The notes: generated by a model from the letters alone, not told the origin. A stretch of DNA of 40,244 bases from Rhizobiales bacterium TMED25 (GCA_002168075.1 NHCE01000009.1:20509-60752), one strand, 5' to 3'; shown: positions 8,696 through 19,339, counted from the first letter of the stretch. Program-made: numbers and translations.

Positions 8696-8910
8696 TTTTA
8701 TACTCTCTTACTTTAGTAATGTATTTTCATATATAGTATATTATAAGTATTTTATTCTAAATTCAATATGTAAAAGATATAAAATAGATTATTATTCTAA
8801 TAAATATATATATATTCTGTTATCATAATTTTAATAATTTTCTTGTAAAAATGAAAATCTAGTATAATTTTTAAAACTACTTTTTAAATAAAAATTCTTG
8901 TACCTAGCAA

Positions 8911-10389
8911 ATGTCAAATATTAAGTCAAAAGATATCATAAAAGCATGCCTACCTCGGGGCCAAAGGGATATAAATAGCTCAGAACTCAGATTATTGAGA
9001 AGCATAATTGATAAAATATCAAAAGTTTATGAGTCATATGGATTCGAGGAATTATCAACACCGGCTTTCGAGTTTAGTGATGCTATTGGAAAATTTTTAC
9101 CAGACCAAGATAGACCAAATGCTGGTGTTTTCTCATTTCTGGATGATGATGAAAAATGGCTTTCACTTCGATATGACCTTACAGCACCACTAGCTCGGTA
9201 TGTGGGTGAGAATTATGATAAAATTACAAAACCATATAAAAGATTTCAAGTTGGGAGTGTCTGGAGGAACGAAAAACCTGGGCCTGGAAGGTTTAGGGAA
9301 TTTATTCAATTAGATGCTGATATTATAGGTGCCGATAATAATCTTGCTGATAGTGAACTAATAATGCTTGCATGTGATTGTATGCGGGTACTCGGACTTG
9401 ATAAAAATAGTTATAGAATTAAAGTCTCAAATCGAAAGTTATTAGATTCGATTCTTCAGCTAATAGCTGTTAACGAGCCAATCAATGATGCTCGAAGATT
9501 AATAATATTAAGAGCAATAGATAAACTGGATAGAGTTGGTATTGTTGGTGTAGAGAAATTATTGGATGCTGGACGTAAAGATGACTCAGGTGATTTTACA
9601 AAAGGTGCTGAATTATCTCCGGTCAGTATAAGTAAAATATTAGATTTTTTATCAATCGATAATCAAGATAGAAAGAAATTCATTATTCAAGCAGATGAGA
9701 TTGTAAATCAAACAGATACCGGTCAAGAAGCTATAAAAGATCTAATAGAAATAGATAATTTATTGGAAAAATTAGATTACTTAGATGAAATTTCATTTGA
9801 TAGCTCAATAGTCCGTGGCCTTGAATATTATACAGGTACTATTTTTGAAGCTAACCTTCAATTCCAAACAGATAATGATAAAGACCTTCCAATAATTGGT
9901 TCAATTGGAGGAGGAGGTAGATATGATAATCTAATTTCAAGGTTTAGAAAGGATCAAATAGGTGCTGTTGGTTTTTCAATAGGCATAAGTCGACTTGTAA
10001 CTATTTTACAGATGGCTGAATTTAGTTCGGACAAAGTGAAGAATGGTCCAATTCTAGTACTTAAGATGGATAATGAATATAGCTATAGTTATTATCAGAT
10101 TGCGAAGGATTTAAGGGATAGCAATATCTCAGCGGAAGTATATGTTGGATCATCAGGTATGAAGGCGCAAATGAAGTATGCCGATAAAAGAAGATCCCCA
10201 ATTGTTATCATTGAAGGTACTGTCGAAAGAGAAAAAGGGATTGTAACGATTAAAAATTTAATAAGAGGAAAGGAAATTTCTAAATCAATTGATTCTCGTG
10301 AAGATTGGATTAAAAATACTGATATTCAATTTGAAGTTAATAGAGCAGAATTAGTTGAAACAATTTCAAAGCTTTTAAAGAATGATTAA
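8911..10389 (+). CDS. hisS: Histidyl-tRNA synthetase (alphaproteobacterial type)
   Basis: This 492-residue class II synthetase charges tRNA-His. Seen in order are PRGQRD near the N-terminus, LSLRYDLTAPLARY (residues 84-97), motif 2 with VWRNEKPGPGRFREF (117-131), the histidine-site signature RGLEYYTGTIFEA (302-314), motif 3 with GGGRYDNLISRF (333-345) and GFSIGISRL, then an anticodon-binding domain. The block FLPDQDRPNAGVFSF (62-76) and the motif-2 loop KPGPGRF mark the divergent HisRS used by most alphaproteobacteria rather than the E. coli form (loop RPQKGRY). That fits the tRNA-His at 872-948, which lacks G-1 and C73. The gene is first in hisS-hisZ-hisG, and the next gene overlaps its end by 8 bp. 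Confidence 0.96.
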   Translation: MSNIKSKDIIKACLPRGQRDINSSELRLLRSIIDKISKVYESYGFEELSTPAFEFSDAIGKFLPDQDRPNAGVFSFLDDDEKWLSLRYDLTAPLARYVGENYDKITKPYKRFQVGSVWRNEKPGPGRFREFIQLDADIIGADNNLADSELIMLACDCMRVLGLDKNSYRIKVSNRKLLDSILQLIAVNEPINDARRLIILRAIDKLDRVGIVGVEKLLDAGRKDDSGDFTKGAELSPVSISKILDFLSIDNQDRKKFIIQADEIVNQTDTGQEAIKDLIEIDNLLEKLDYLDEISFDSSIVRGLEYYTGTIFEANLQFQTDNDKDLPIIGSIGGGGRYDNLISRFRKDQIGAVGFSIGISRLVTILQMAEFSSDKVKNGPILVLKMDNEYSYSYYQIAKDLRDSNISAEVYVGSSGMKAQMKYADKRRSPIVIIEGTVEREKGIVTIKNLIRGKEISKSIDSREDWIKNTDIQFEVNRAELVETISKLLKND

Positions 10390-11548
10390 AGAAATAAAAA
10401 ATAACAAGTTATCGAGTATAGACCCTCAATCAATCAGGGAATTCTATGTACAACAAGGTTATAAATTTTTTAATCCAAACATGACAATTCCTGCTAATGT
10501 TGTTATGAACTTTATGGGGGAAGATGTCAGAAATAGGCTCTTGTTTACTGATGCTCCTGACGGAGAAGAACTTTGTCTTAGACCAGACTTTACACTGCCC
10601 TTGGCCTTAAATTATTTGAATAATCAAGTTTCAGCACATAAATTCGTATATGATGGATACGCCTTTAGATTTCCGTCAGATAATGAAGAAACCCGATCAT
10701 GTCCTGAGTTTAGACAAATCGGAATAGAAAATTTTGGTTCGTTAGATAAAATAAAGACTGAAGTAGAAATTATTAGCCAGACTTATGATATTTTATCAAA
10801 ATTATGTAACTTTGAGCTAGAAATTAAGATCAGTGATATCTCTCTCTTTTTTCAATTACTAAGTCATTTGGAACTTGATTCATTCCTAACTAATAAAATT
10901 AAGCGACTATATTGGCAAGGTCAGGGTGGAAAGGAGATTAAAAAATCTCTCGAGAATATTATAAAAAGAAAATTTGATACAAAAATAGATATAAAAATCA
11001 TCGAAAGCTATAAAAAAGGTAAACTTACAAACTTGGAATTTATAAAAGAATTTACAGGATATGATGATTTATCTATATATTCAAACAGAACACCAGAACA
11101 AATTGTTACTAATTTCATAAATAAGTATGACTCTAATTATATTGGGGAGCTCAATATTTCAAACCTTGATATCATTTTAGAATTTCTATCATTAGATGAA
11201 GATCTGCAATCAACTATAGAAAATCTGCATAAATTTCAGAATAAATATAAGCTTGATTTATCAAAAGGTATAATTGACTTTGAAGATAGATTAGAAAAGC
11301 TAGAGAAGAGTAATGTAGAACTAAATAATATTAAGTTTAATGCAACTTTATCTCGAAAAGTAGAATACTATACGGGATTAATATTTCAAATTAGTAATAA
11401 GAATAGCCAAACAATAGACCCACTTGCAATTGGTGGTCGTTATGATAAAATTTTTGAGGAACTTGGCTCATATGAACCAATACCATCCGTAGGTTGCTCT
11501 ATATATATTGATAGACTATTGCATGAAGAAGTTTCCAATGAAAAATAA
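10382..11548 (+). CDS. hisZ: ATP phosphoribosyltransferase regulatory subunit HisZ
   Basis: This 388-residue paralogue of the HisRS catalytic core does not charge tRNA. It joins short HisG to form the octameric first enzyme of histidine synthesis and carries the histidine feedback site. Class II features are recognisable but altered: LCLRPDFTLPLALNYL, FVYDGYAFRF, SCPEFRQIGIENFG and SRKVEYYTGLIFQI, with IGGRYDKI near the end. It has no anticodon-binding domain. The start overlaps hisS by 8 bp, and hisG begins inside its 3' end, so translation of the three genes is probably coupled. Its position between hisS and a short hisG supports HisZ rather than a second HisRS. Confidence 0.93.
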   Translation: MIKEIKNNKLSSIDPQSIREFYVQQGYKFFNPNMTIPANVVMNFMGEDVRNRLLFTDAPDGEELCLRPDFTLPLALNYLNNQVSAHKFVYDGYAFRFPSDNEETRSCPEFRQIGIENFGSLDKIKTEVEIISQTYDILSKLCNFELEIKISDISLFFQLLSHLELDSFLTNKIKRLYWQGQGGKEIKKSLENIIKRKFDTKIDIKIIESYKKGKLTNLEFIKEFTGYDDLSIYSNRTPEQIVTNFINKYDSNYIGELNISNLDIILEFLSLDEDLQSTIENLHKFQNKYKLDLSKGIIDFEDRLEKLEKSNVELNNIKFNATLSRKVEYYTGLIFQISNKNSQTIDPLAIGGRYDKIFEELGSYEPIPSVGCSIYIDRLLHEEVSNEK

Positions 11549-12296
11549 TTTAATAATTGCGATCCCAAATAAAGGTAGATTGGAGCAAGATACACAAAAG
11601 ATCTTTTCTTCTCATAATATGGAGATCATAAGGGATAAGGGAGATCGTGATTATAGGGGTAAGATATTAGAGCTTACAGGAGTAGATATAGTCTTTTTAT
11701 CACCAAAAGAAATAACACTCGAATTGTTAAAAGGTAGCATTGATTTGGGTATAACAGGTCTAGATTTAGTCCATGAAAATATTTATGACACTGAAAATAA
11801 TGTTGCTTTGGCCCATAATCTAGGATTTGGCTTTGCAGATATCGTAATAGCTGTCCCAGTATCGTGGATTGATGTTATATCACTCGAAGATCTCGAAGAC
11901 GTAATCTATGATTTTAGGCTTACAAATAAAAAACGTTTGAGGATTGCTACTAAATACCCCAAAATTTCACGTGAATTTTTTGTAAATAAGGGGTTTTCAG
12001 ATTATATTCTTGTAGATAGTCACGGAGCTACTGAAGGTGCTCCTGCATATGGAGCTTCGGAAATAATTATTGATATAACAACTACAGGATCTACACTAAA
12101 AGCTAATCAATTGAAAAGGTTGGATTCTGGTACAATACTAAAAAGTCAAGCCTGTATATTTGCAAGCTTTAATTCAGCTTGGAATAAGTCAAAACTAGAT
12201 ATGCTAAGAGAAATTTTAGGTTTATTAGAAGTCAGCAAGGATTCTGCTGCTAATATACAAAGTAAGATACTAAGTTTTCAAAAAAAACCCCTTTAA
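11538..12296 (+). CDS. hisG: ATP phosphoribosyltransferase, short form HisG
   Basis: This protein of about 252 residues catalyses condensation of ATP and PRPP, the committed step of histidine synthesis. It starts IIAIPNKGRLEQDT, includes VDIVFLSPKEITLELL and GSIDLGITGLDLV, and has the PRPP-binding block DSHGATEGAPAYGASEIIIDI followed by TTTGSTLKANQL. It lacks the C-terminal regulatory domain of long HisG, so it depends on HisZ, encoded just upstream. In-frame starts exist at 11508, 11523 and 11538. The ATG at 11538 places the conserved N-terminus correctly and gives an 11-bp overlap with hisZ. The last codons and the stop lie inside the left arm of the terminator hairpin. Confidence 0.94.
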   Translation: MKNNLIIAIPNKGRLEQDTQKIFSSHNMEIIRDKGDRDYRGKILELTGVDIVFLSPKEITLELLKGSIDLGITGLDLVHENIYDTENNVALAHNLGFGFADIVIAVPVSWIDVISLEDLEDVIYDFRLTNKKRLRIATKYPKISREFFVNKGFSDYILVDSHGATEGAPAYGASEIIIDITTTGSTLKANQLKRLDSGTILKSQACIFASFNSAWNKSKLDMLREILGLLEVSKDSAANIQSKILSFQKKPL

Positions 12297-12314
12297 ATAA
12301 TAATTTAAAGGGGT
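12287..12314. terminator. Bidirectional intrinsic terminator between hisG and groEL
   Basis: ACCCCTTTAAAT (12287-12298) pairs perfectly with ATTTAAAGGGGT (12303-12314) around an AATA loop, a 12-bp stem. For groEL on the minus strand the stem is followed by a run of seven T (complement of 12280-12286). For hisG a weaker AATATTTTT follows. The hisG stop codon (12294-12296) is part of the stem. Confidence 0.9.
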
Positions 12315-12339
12315 AATATTTTTGTGCTTGGATAATGAT

Positions 12340-13992
<1,653 letters not shown>

Positions 13993-14015
13993 TTATTCCT
14001 CTCTAATTTAAAAAT

Positions 14016-14303
14016 TTATTCTACAATGCCCATGATATCAGACTCTTTCATAATTAAGAGTTCTTCATCACCAACTTTGACTTCGGTTCCTGACCATTTA
14101 CCAAAGAGTACTTTATCTCCTTTTTTTACGTCAAGAGCGACTCTTTTTCCATTATCATCTCTTTCACCTGGACCAACTGATACAACTTCACCTTGGCTTG
14201 GTTTTTCTTTTGCTGTATCTGGAATTATAATTCCACCAGATGTTTTCTCATCTTCATCGACTCGACGTACTAGTACGCGGTCGTGCAAAGGACGAAAGCT
14301 CAT
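14016..14303 (-). CDS. groES: Co-chaperonin GroES (Hsp10)
   Basis: This 95-residue subunit forms the heptameric lid of the GroEL chamber. It starts [21 protein letters not shown], followed by [14 protein letters not shown] (mobile loop) and [20 protein letters not shown], and ends [11 protein letters not shown], all matching the family at full length. It is first in the groES-groEL operon. The upstream region contains a promoter and a CIRCE element, so heat induction through HrcA is expected. hrcA itself is not in the window. Confidence 0.98.
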   Translation of the reverse strand: MSFRPLHDRVLVRRVDEDEKTSGGIIIPDTAKEKPSQGEVVSVGPGERDDNGKRVALDVKKGDKVLFGKWSGTEVKVGDEELLIMKESDIMGIVE

Positions 14304-14347
14304 TTTCTATTCTCCAATACTTTGTTTGTTAAAATATAAAATTATTT

Positions 14348-14374
14348 TTAGCACTCACTCTAATGAAGTGCTAA
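14348..14374 (-). promoter_or_regulatory. CIRCE operator (HrcA binding site)
   Basis: TTAGCACTC, 9 bp, then AAGTGCTAA matches the CIRCE consensus TTAGCACTC-N9-GAGTGCTAA with one change in the second arm. It lies 45 bp upstream of the groES start and just downstream of the promoter, the usual place for HrcA repression. Confidence 0.93.
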
Positions 14375-14378
14375 TGTA

Positions 14379-14407
14379 GATATAAGTTCTCGTAGATAAT
14401 TTGTCAA
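14379..14407 (-). promoter_or_regulatory. Promoter of groES-groEL
   Basis: On the minus strand TTGACA (14407-14402) is followed after 17 bp by TATATC (14384-14379), a good sigma-70 type pair. The CIRCE element begins 4 bp further on, so HrcA binding would block initiation. Assigned from consensus match and position. Confidence 0.65.
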
Positions 14408-14437
14408 TAGATGTATAACAAGATTTTTTTATTGTGA

Positions 14438-14482
14438 TAAATTAGTAAATGTATAGTAATTTTCTTTAATATTACTAATTTA
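14438..14482. repeat. Inverted repeat upstream of the HAD-family gene
   Basis: TAAATTAGTAA (14438-14448) and TTACTAATTTA (14472-14482) are perfect 11-bp inverted copies separated by 23 bp, between the groES promoter and the HAD gene start at 14536. They could be an operator or an mRNA hairpin. In such AT-rich sequence the function is uncertain. Confidence 0.45.
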
Positions 14483-14535
14483 AGTATTTAATGTAAAAAA
14501 TTCGTAGATAATATGGATAGCCAGTAGAAAAAAAT

Positions 14536-15393
14536 ATGAAAAATCATTACGAGGTGATCATCTGTGATATATGGGGAGTGTTGCATAATGGAAAAAATTA
14601 CTTTCCCAGAGCGGTAAAGTTTTTAAAAGATTTTATTGATAAAGGAGGACTAGTCATTCTTCTAACGAATGCACCAAGAAGATCAAAGAATGTTAGAGAT
14701 TACTTGCTAAAAATGGGAATTGATAGTGGTATTTGTCAATATATTGTCTCTTCGGGAGATTGTACTTTTGAGTGGCTAAATACTCTTAATTCATCTCCTT
14801 TATACCATTTAGGTCCTGCCAAAGATAATTCACTATTCGATAATATAAAAATAAACAAAGTCAATTTTGAAAATTGTGATAATTGTATTTGTACAGGTTT
14901 TTTTGATGAGTTTAATGAGTCAATTGAAGATTATGAGAGTATCTTAAATAATCTTAAAGAGAGATCAATAACGCTGCATTGTGCTAATCCAGATTTATAT
15001 GTTAATAAAGGTTCCACTATTTTGCCTTGTGCTGGTCTAATTGCTCAAAGATATGAAGAAGTAGGTGGAAAGGTTGTTTATTTTGGGAAACCATACTCAA
15101 TTATTTATGATCAAGTCATAAAAAGGGCAAATCAAATACTTGGTAAACAAATTTCAAAAAAACAAGTACTTGCAATTGGTGATGGTTTGTATACTGATAT
15201 TATGGGAGCAAGTATGAATGATATTGATTCATTATTTATTACGGATGGCGTTCATAAGGAAGAATTAGATGAATATATTGGCAATAGTGAATTTGAGAGA
15301 AATATAATTATCAACTTTATTCAAGAAAATAATATAAACATAAAAATGCCAAAATATATTCAACGTGAATTGGATTTTTTCAATTACATATAA
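14536..15393 (+). CDS. HAD-superfamily class IIA hydrolase (TIGR01459-like)
   Basis: This 285-residue NagD-like HAD phosphatase has motif I as CDIWGVLHNG (residues 10-19; the first Asp is the nucleophile), motif II in VILLTNAPRR (the TNA block), and motif III/IV near YFGKPYSIIYDQVI and AIGDGLYTDIMGA (GDG..TD, Mg binding). The DxWGVxHNG variant and the place next to ribF-ileS are typical of the alphaproteobacterial family TIGR01459, whose substrate is not established. The start is short compared with relatives, which usually have 15-20 more residues before motif I, but an in-frame stop at 14518-14520 rules out a longer frame. It is the first gene of a run with ribF 12 bp downstream. Confidence 0.88.
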   Translation: MKNHYEVIICDIWGVLHNGKNYFPRAVKFLKDFIDKGGLVILLTNAPRRSKNVRDYLLKMGIDSGICQYIVSSGDCTFEWLNTLNSSPLYHLGPAKDNSLFDNIKINKVNFENCDNCICTGFFDEFNESIEDYESILNNLKERSITLHCANPDLYVNKGSTILPCAGLIAQRYEEVGGKVVYFGKPYSIIYDQVIKRANQILGKQISKKQVLAIGDGLYTDIMGASMNDIDSLFITDGVHKEELDEYIGNSEFERNIIINFIQENNINIKMPKYIQRELDFFNYI

Positions 15394-15405
15394 ATAAGTG
15401 CCAGC

Positions 15406-16362
15406 ATGAAAATCATAGAAAATTATACCGACCTTAATCAGGAATACCATAAATCAGTTGTTGCAATTGGTAATTTTGATGGTATCCACAATGGCCACAA
15501 AGCTCTTATAAGAAAAGTAGTACAATTGGCCAATCAAAATGCCCGTTTGGCAGGACTGATCACATTCACCCCACATCCACGAGTTTTCTTCTCAGGTGAG
15601 AAAAATTTCTCACAAATAAATGATGAAGTTACAAAGCAAGATATTCTCAGTAGGCAAGATCTGGATATTTTATTTAAAATTAAATTTAATAAACAACTAT
15701 CTTTGATGCCACCAGATGTTTTTTTTAATCATGTGCTTAAGAATGGTATAAACGTTTCTCATATAATAGTAGGGTCAGATTTTAAATTTGGTTATAAGAG
15801 GTCGGGAAATATAGAAATACTCAAATATCTATCAAAAGAGAATAATATAGGTTTTGACGTAATTGAAAAACAAGCGAATAGTTTGTCAAAGACTTATTCA
15901 TCTTCTTCAATCAGAGAATATTTATTACAGGGAAATATTGCCGAAGTAAATAAAATGCTGGGACATTATTGGTATACGATGGGTGTTGTAATAACGGGTG
16001 CGAATAAAGGTAATCAAATAGGATACCCAACAATCAATATAAGATTAGACGGTTCAATTAAATTTGCACATGGAATATATGCAACAAATGTATATATAGA
16101 CTCAAAGCGATATCAAGGCGCTACATATTATGGAAAAAGACCAACTTATGAAGGAACTGAAGAATTCTTAGAGACCTATATATTTGATTTTAATAGCAAT
16201 ATTTATGATCATGAAGTCAAGATAGAATTTATTGATTTTGTAAGATATGATCAGACATATGAGAGCGATAATAAATTAAAAAATCAAATGAAAATTGACT
16301 GTGAAAATGTTTTAATTAAATTGCAATACTATGACAAAAAATTTAGTTTATTAGATAAATAA
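15406..16362 (+). CDS. ribF: Bifunctional riboflavin kinase/FAD synthetase
   Basis: This 318-residue cytoplasmic enzyme turns riboflavin into FMN and then FAD. The N-terminal adenylyltransferase domain has AIGNFDGIHNGHKALI (HxGH-type nucleotide motif, about residues 20-36) and SSSSIREYL (about 165-173). The C-terminal riboflavin kinase domain (about 185-310) has GANKGNQIGYPTINI and the metal/flavin region TYEGTEEFLETYIFDF. It sits between the HAD gene and ileS with gaps of 12 and 17 bp, a common alphaproteobacterial order. The cofactor it makes also serves the flavoprotein at 4282-5715, but no direct link is implied. Confidence 0.95.
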   Translation: MKIIENYTDLNQEYHKSVVAIGNFDGIHNGHKALIRKVVQLANQNARLAGLITFTPHPRVFFSGEKNFSQINDEVTKQDILSRQDLDILFKIKFNKQLSLMPPDVFFNHVLKNGINVSHIIVGSDFKFGYKRSGNIEILKYLSKENNIGFDVIEKQANSLSKTYSSSSIREYLLQGNIAEVNKMLGHYWYTMGVVITGANKGNQIGYPTINIRLDGSIKFAHGIYATNVYIDSKRYQGATYYGKRPTYEGTEEFLETYIFDFNSNIYDHEVKIEFIDFVRYDQTYESDNKLKNQMKIDCENVLIKLQYYDKKFSLLDK

Positions 16363-16379
16363 TTAAAAATGTGGCATAG

Positions 16380-19334
16380 ATGAATAAAAAAATTGAGGAT
16401 GTAAAAAGTTGGGCAGACACTATACTGCTTCCAAAAACAGATTTTGCCATGCGCGCAAATCTTCCCGATGCTGAACCTGAAGTATTAAAATATTGGCAAA
16501 AGTTGGATCTATATAATGAAAATATAAGAATTTCTAGTGGTAGAGAAAAATTTACTCTTCATGACGGACCTCCATACGCAAATGGAAACTTACACATCGG
16601 TCATGCCTTAAATAAGGTACTAAAAGATTTAATTGTTCGGTCAAAGTTTATGATGAATTATGATGTATCTTATATTCCCGGATGGGATTGTCATGGTTTG
16701 CCAATAGAATGGAAGGTTGAAGAGAAATACAGAAATAAAGGTATGGATAAGGATTTAATTCCGGTAAATAAGTTTAGGGATGAGTGTAGGGATTTTGCAG
16801 AGCACTGGATTAATATCCAAAAAGAAGAATTTAAGAGGCTTGGTGTAATTGGTGATTGGGAAAATCCATACACTACTATGAAATTTCAATCCGAAGCATT
16901 GATCGCGAAGGAGTTATTGAAAATAGCAATGCAGGGTTCTTTATATCAAGGATCAAAGCCTGTAATGTGGTCAGTAATAGAAAAAACAGCTCTTGCAGAG
17001 GCAGAAGTTGAATATCTAGATTATACTTCAGATGCCGTCTGGGTTAAATTTAAAATTGATCCTGAAAAAACAGAACTTAATGATTCAGAAATAACTGAAC
17101 AAATCAATAATGCTTCCATATTGATATGGACAACAACTCCATGGACGATGCCAGGGAATAGGGCAATATGTTACTCATCGAAAATAAATTACTCTATATT
17201 TGAAATATCCGAAGTTGAAGCGGATATGTGGGCAATAAAGGGTGATAAGTTAATAATTGCAGACGCACTCGTGGAAGAAGTAATGCAGGTCTCAAAAGTT
17301 ACTTCATTCAAGAAAATTGGGTCGGTCCCAGCAAAAGTATTAAACAAGATTATATGCAATCACCCATTCAGAAATTCTCTGAAGAATTTTGACTTTTCAG
17401 TACCATTACTAGACGGAGATCATGTGATGGATGACACTGGAACTGGGTTTGTCCATACTGCACCTGGGCACGGGATTGACGATTTTGAAATTTGGATGAA
17501 AAACAAGAAGAACTTGGAAAAGATGAATATTGAGAGTTCAATTCCATATACTGTAAACGAAGATGGTAGTTTTGATAAAAAAATAGATGGATTTGAGAAT
17601 ATTAGTGTAATTGATACAAGTGGTAAAAAAGGTAAGGCCAATGATCACGTAATTAGTAAGCTTGTTGAAACTAACTCAATAATTGCCAGAAAGCGATTTG
17701 ATCATCAATATCCTCATTCTTGGAGATCAAAAAAACCTGTAATTTTTAGAAATACACCCCAATGGTTCATATCAATGGAAGATAATAAAGAGGATGGATT
17801 GAGGGTTAAAGCAATAAAGTCAATCGAGAATACAGTCTTTCACCCAGAGAGCGGCAAAAATAGACTTAAGGCTATGATAGAGAATAGACCAGACTGGGTT
17901 TTATCGAGACAAAGATCATGGGGAGTACCAATTTCTCTATTTATCAATAAATCTACTGGTATTTTTATTCCGAATCCAACTTTTGAAGGCTCAGAAAAAT
18001 TAATTAGCCGTATACAAGATATTTTTTCTAAAGAAGGCGCAAATGCATGGTTTGCAGAAAATGCAAAAGAGAGATTTTTAGATGGAATTATCGAAGATTT
18101 TTCAGATTGGGAAAAGGTTGATGATATTCTAGATGTGTGGTTTGAATCGGGAACAACACATGCATTTGTATTAGAAGAAAATCCGTCAGCAAACTGGCCA
18201 GCGGATCTTTATTTAGAAGGCAGTGATCAACACAGGGGCTGGTTTCATTCATCATTATTAGAAAGCAGTTTAACAAGAGGTCGTGCACCATATAATGCAC
18301 TTCTTACACATGGTTTTACGATGGATAAAGATGGCAAAAAAATGTCAAAATCTTCTGGCAATGTAGTTTCTCCGCAGGATATTGTTAAGAAATATGGGGC
18401 TGATGTCTTAAGGCTTTGGGTAGCATCAACAGACTATACTGATGATCAAAGAATTGGCGATGAGATTCTCAAATCAGTAGTAGACTCGTACAGGAAAATT
18501 AGAAATACAATAAGATGGATGCTTGGAGTCTTATCATATTATGATTCTCAATGGGAGTACTCATATAGTGATCTTAATGAATTAGAGAAATATATGCTTC
18601 ATAAACTTACTAATTTACAAAATGATGTAGCAATTGCTTACGATCAATATGAATTTAAGAAGGTCACATCTTTATTAATTAACTTTATAAATCAAGATTT
18701 GTCTGCATTTTATTTTGATATCAGAAAAGACTCCCTCTATTGTGACAGCTTTTCAAGTAGTAAGAGACGATCTACTCTTTATGTTATAAATATAATTTTT
18801 AACAGAATAATTAAACTATATGCCCCAATTCTGAGCTTTACGATGGAAGATGTATGGAAAAATTATCAATACAGTGACAACGAGTCAATTCACCTCACGA
18901 GATTTGATGCTGCTGACTTAAGTTTGATTAATAACAAAGTTAACGAAAAATGGGAGAATATCCTTAAATTAAGGCGAACAGTCACTGCTGCTTTAGAAAT
19001 TCAAAGAAGGAATAAGACTATTGGCTCTAGCCTTGAGGCTGATATACAGATTTGTGTTAAAAATGATAATATTTTACAATTTATCCAAGATATTGATATT
19101 GCTGAAGTTTGTATCACAAGCCATGCCGAAATTGTCAAAGATCAATTGACGGATAAATATTTTATTCTTGAAGATCAGCCTGATATTGGGGTCTTAGTAT
19201 TGCATGCAAAGGGTAATAAATGCCAGAGATCATGGAGAATTTCTGAAGATGTTGGAAAAGATAATGATTATCCAGATTTATCAATCAGAGATGCGAATGC
19301 AGTACGAGAGTTTATAAAAGAAAATAAACCTTAA
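16380..19334 (+). CDS. ileS: Isoleucyl-tRNA synthetase
   Basis: This 984-residue class I synthetase charges tRNA-Ile and edits Val. The HIGH motif is in PYANGNLHIGHALNKV (residues 65-80), the editing domain includes TTTPWTMPGNRA and DDTGTGFVHTAPGHG, ESGTTHAFVLE and LEGSDQHRGWFHSS follow, and KMSKS is near residue 655. The C-terminal anticodon domain is present. The final zinc-ribbon-like segment is unusual: E. coli-type enzymes have CxxCW...CxxC, whereas here it reads C948-QRS-W, with S968 and D971 where the second Cys pair would be. Only one of four zinc ligands remains, so zinc is probably not bound. ileS is followed by lspA after 5 bp. Confidence 0.96.
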   Translation: MNKKIEDVKSWADTILLPKTDFAMRANLPDAEPEVLKYWQKLDLYNENIRISSGREKFTLHDGPPYANGNLHIGHALNKVLKDLIVRSKFMMNYDVSYIPGWDCHGLPIEWKVEEKYRNKGMDKDLIPVNKFRDECRDFAEHWINIQKEEFKRLGVIGDWENPYTTMKFQSEALIAKELLKIAMQGSLYQGSKPVMWSVIEKTALAEAEVEYLDYTSDAVWVKFKIDPEKTELNDSEITEQINNASILIWTTTPWTMPGNRAICYSSKINYSIFEISEVEADMWAIKGDKLIIADALVEEVMQVSKVTSFKKIGSVPAKVLNKIICNHPFRNSLKNFDFSVPLLDGDHVMDDTGTGFVHTAPGHGIDDFEIWMKNKKNLEKMNIESSIPYTVNEDGSFDKKIDGFENISVIDTSGKKGKANDHVISKLVETNSIIARKRFDHQYPHSWRSKKPVIFRNTPQWFISMEDNKEDGLRVKAIKSIENTVFHPESGKNRLKAMIENRPDWVLSRQRSWGVPISLFINKSTGIFIPNPTFEGSEKLISRIQDIFSKEGANAWFAENAKERFLDGIIEDFSDWEKVDDILDVWFESGTTHAFVLEENPSANWPADLYLEGSDQHRGWFHSSLLESSLTRGRAPYNALLTHGFTMDKDGKKMSKSSGNVVSPQDIVKKYGADVLRLWVASTDYTDDQRIGDEILKSVVDSYRKIRNTIRWMLGVLSYYDSQWEYSYSDLNELEKYMLHKLTNLQNDVAIAYDQYEFKKVTSLLINFINQDLSAFYFDIRKDSLYCDSFSSSKRRSTLYVINIIFNRIIKLYAPILSFTMEDVWKNYQYSDNESIHLTRFDAADLSLINNKVNEKWENILKLRRTVTAALEIQRRNKTIGSSLEADIQICVKNDNILQFIQDIDIAEVCITSHAEIVKDQLTDKYFILEDQPDIGVLVLHAKGNKCQRSWRISEDVGKDNDYPDLSIRDANAVREFIKENKP

Positions 19335-19339
19335 TAAAA

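Noticed and set aside
8696-8910. Riboswitch, T-box or small gene between the Lrp-type gene and hisS
   Set aside because: The 215 bp are extremely AT-rich without stable paired elements or a conserved core; probably just two divergent promoters.
10382-11548. Second histidyl-tRNA synthetase
   Set aside because: It lacks the anticodon domain and intact class II active-site motifs and lies before a short hisG, so it is HisZ.
14026-14379. 117-residue plus-strand ORF opposite groES
   Set aside because: It is a shadow of groES and its CIRCE region; the composition is Ser/Thr/Pro-rich, as expected for an antisense frame, and it has no family resemblance.
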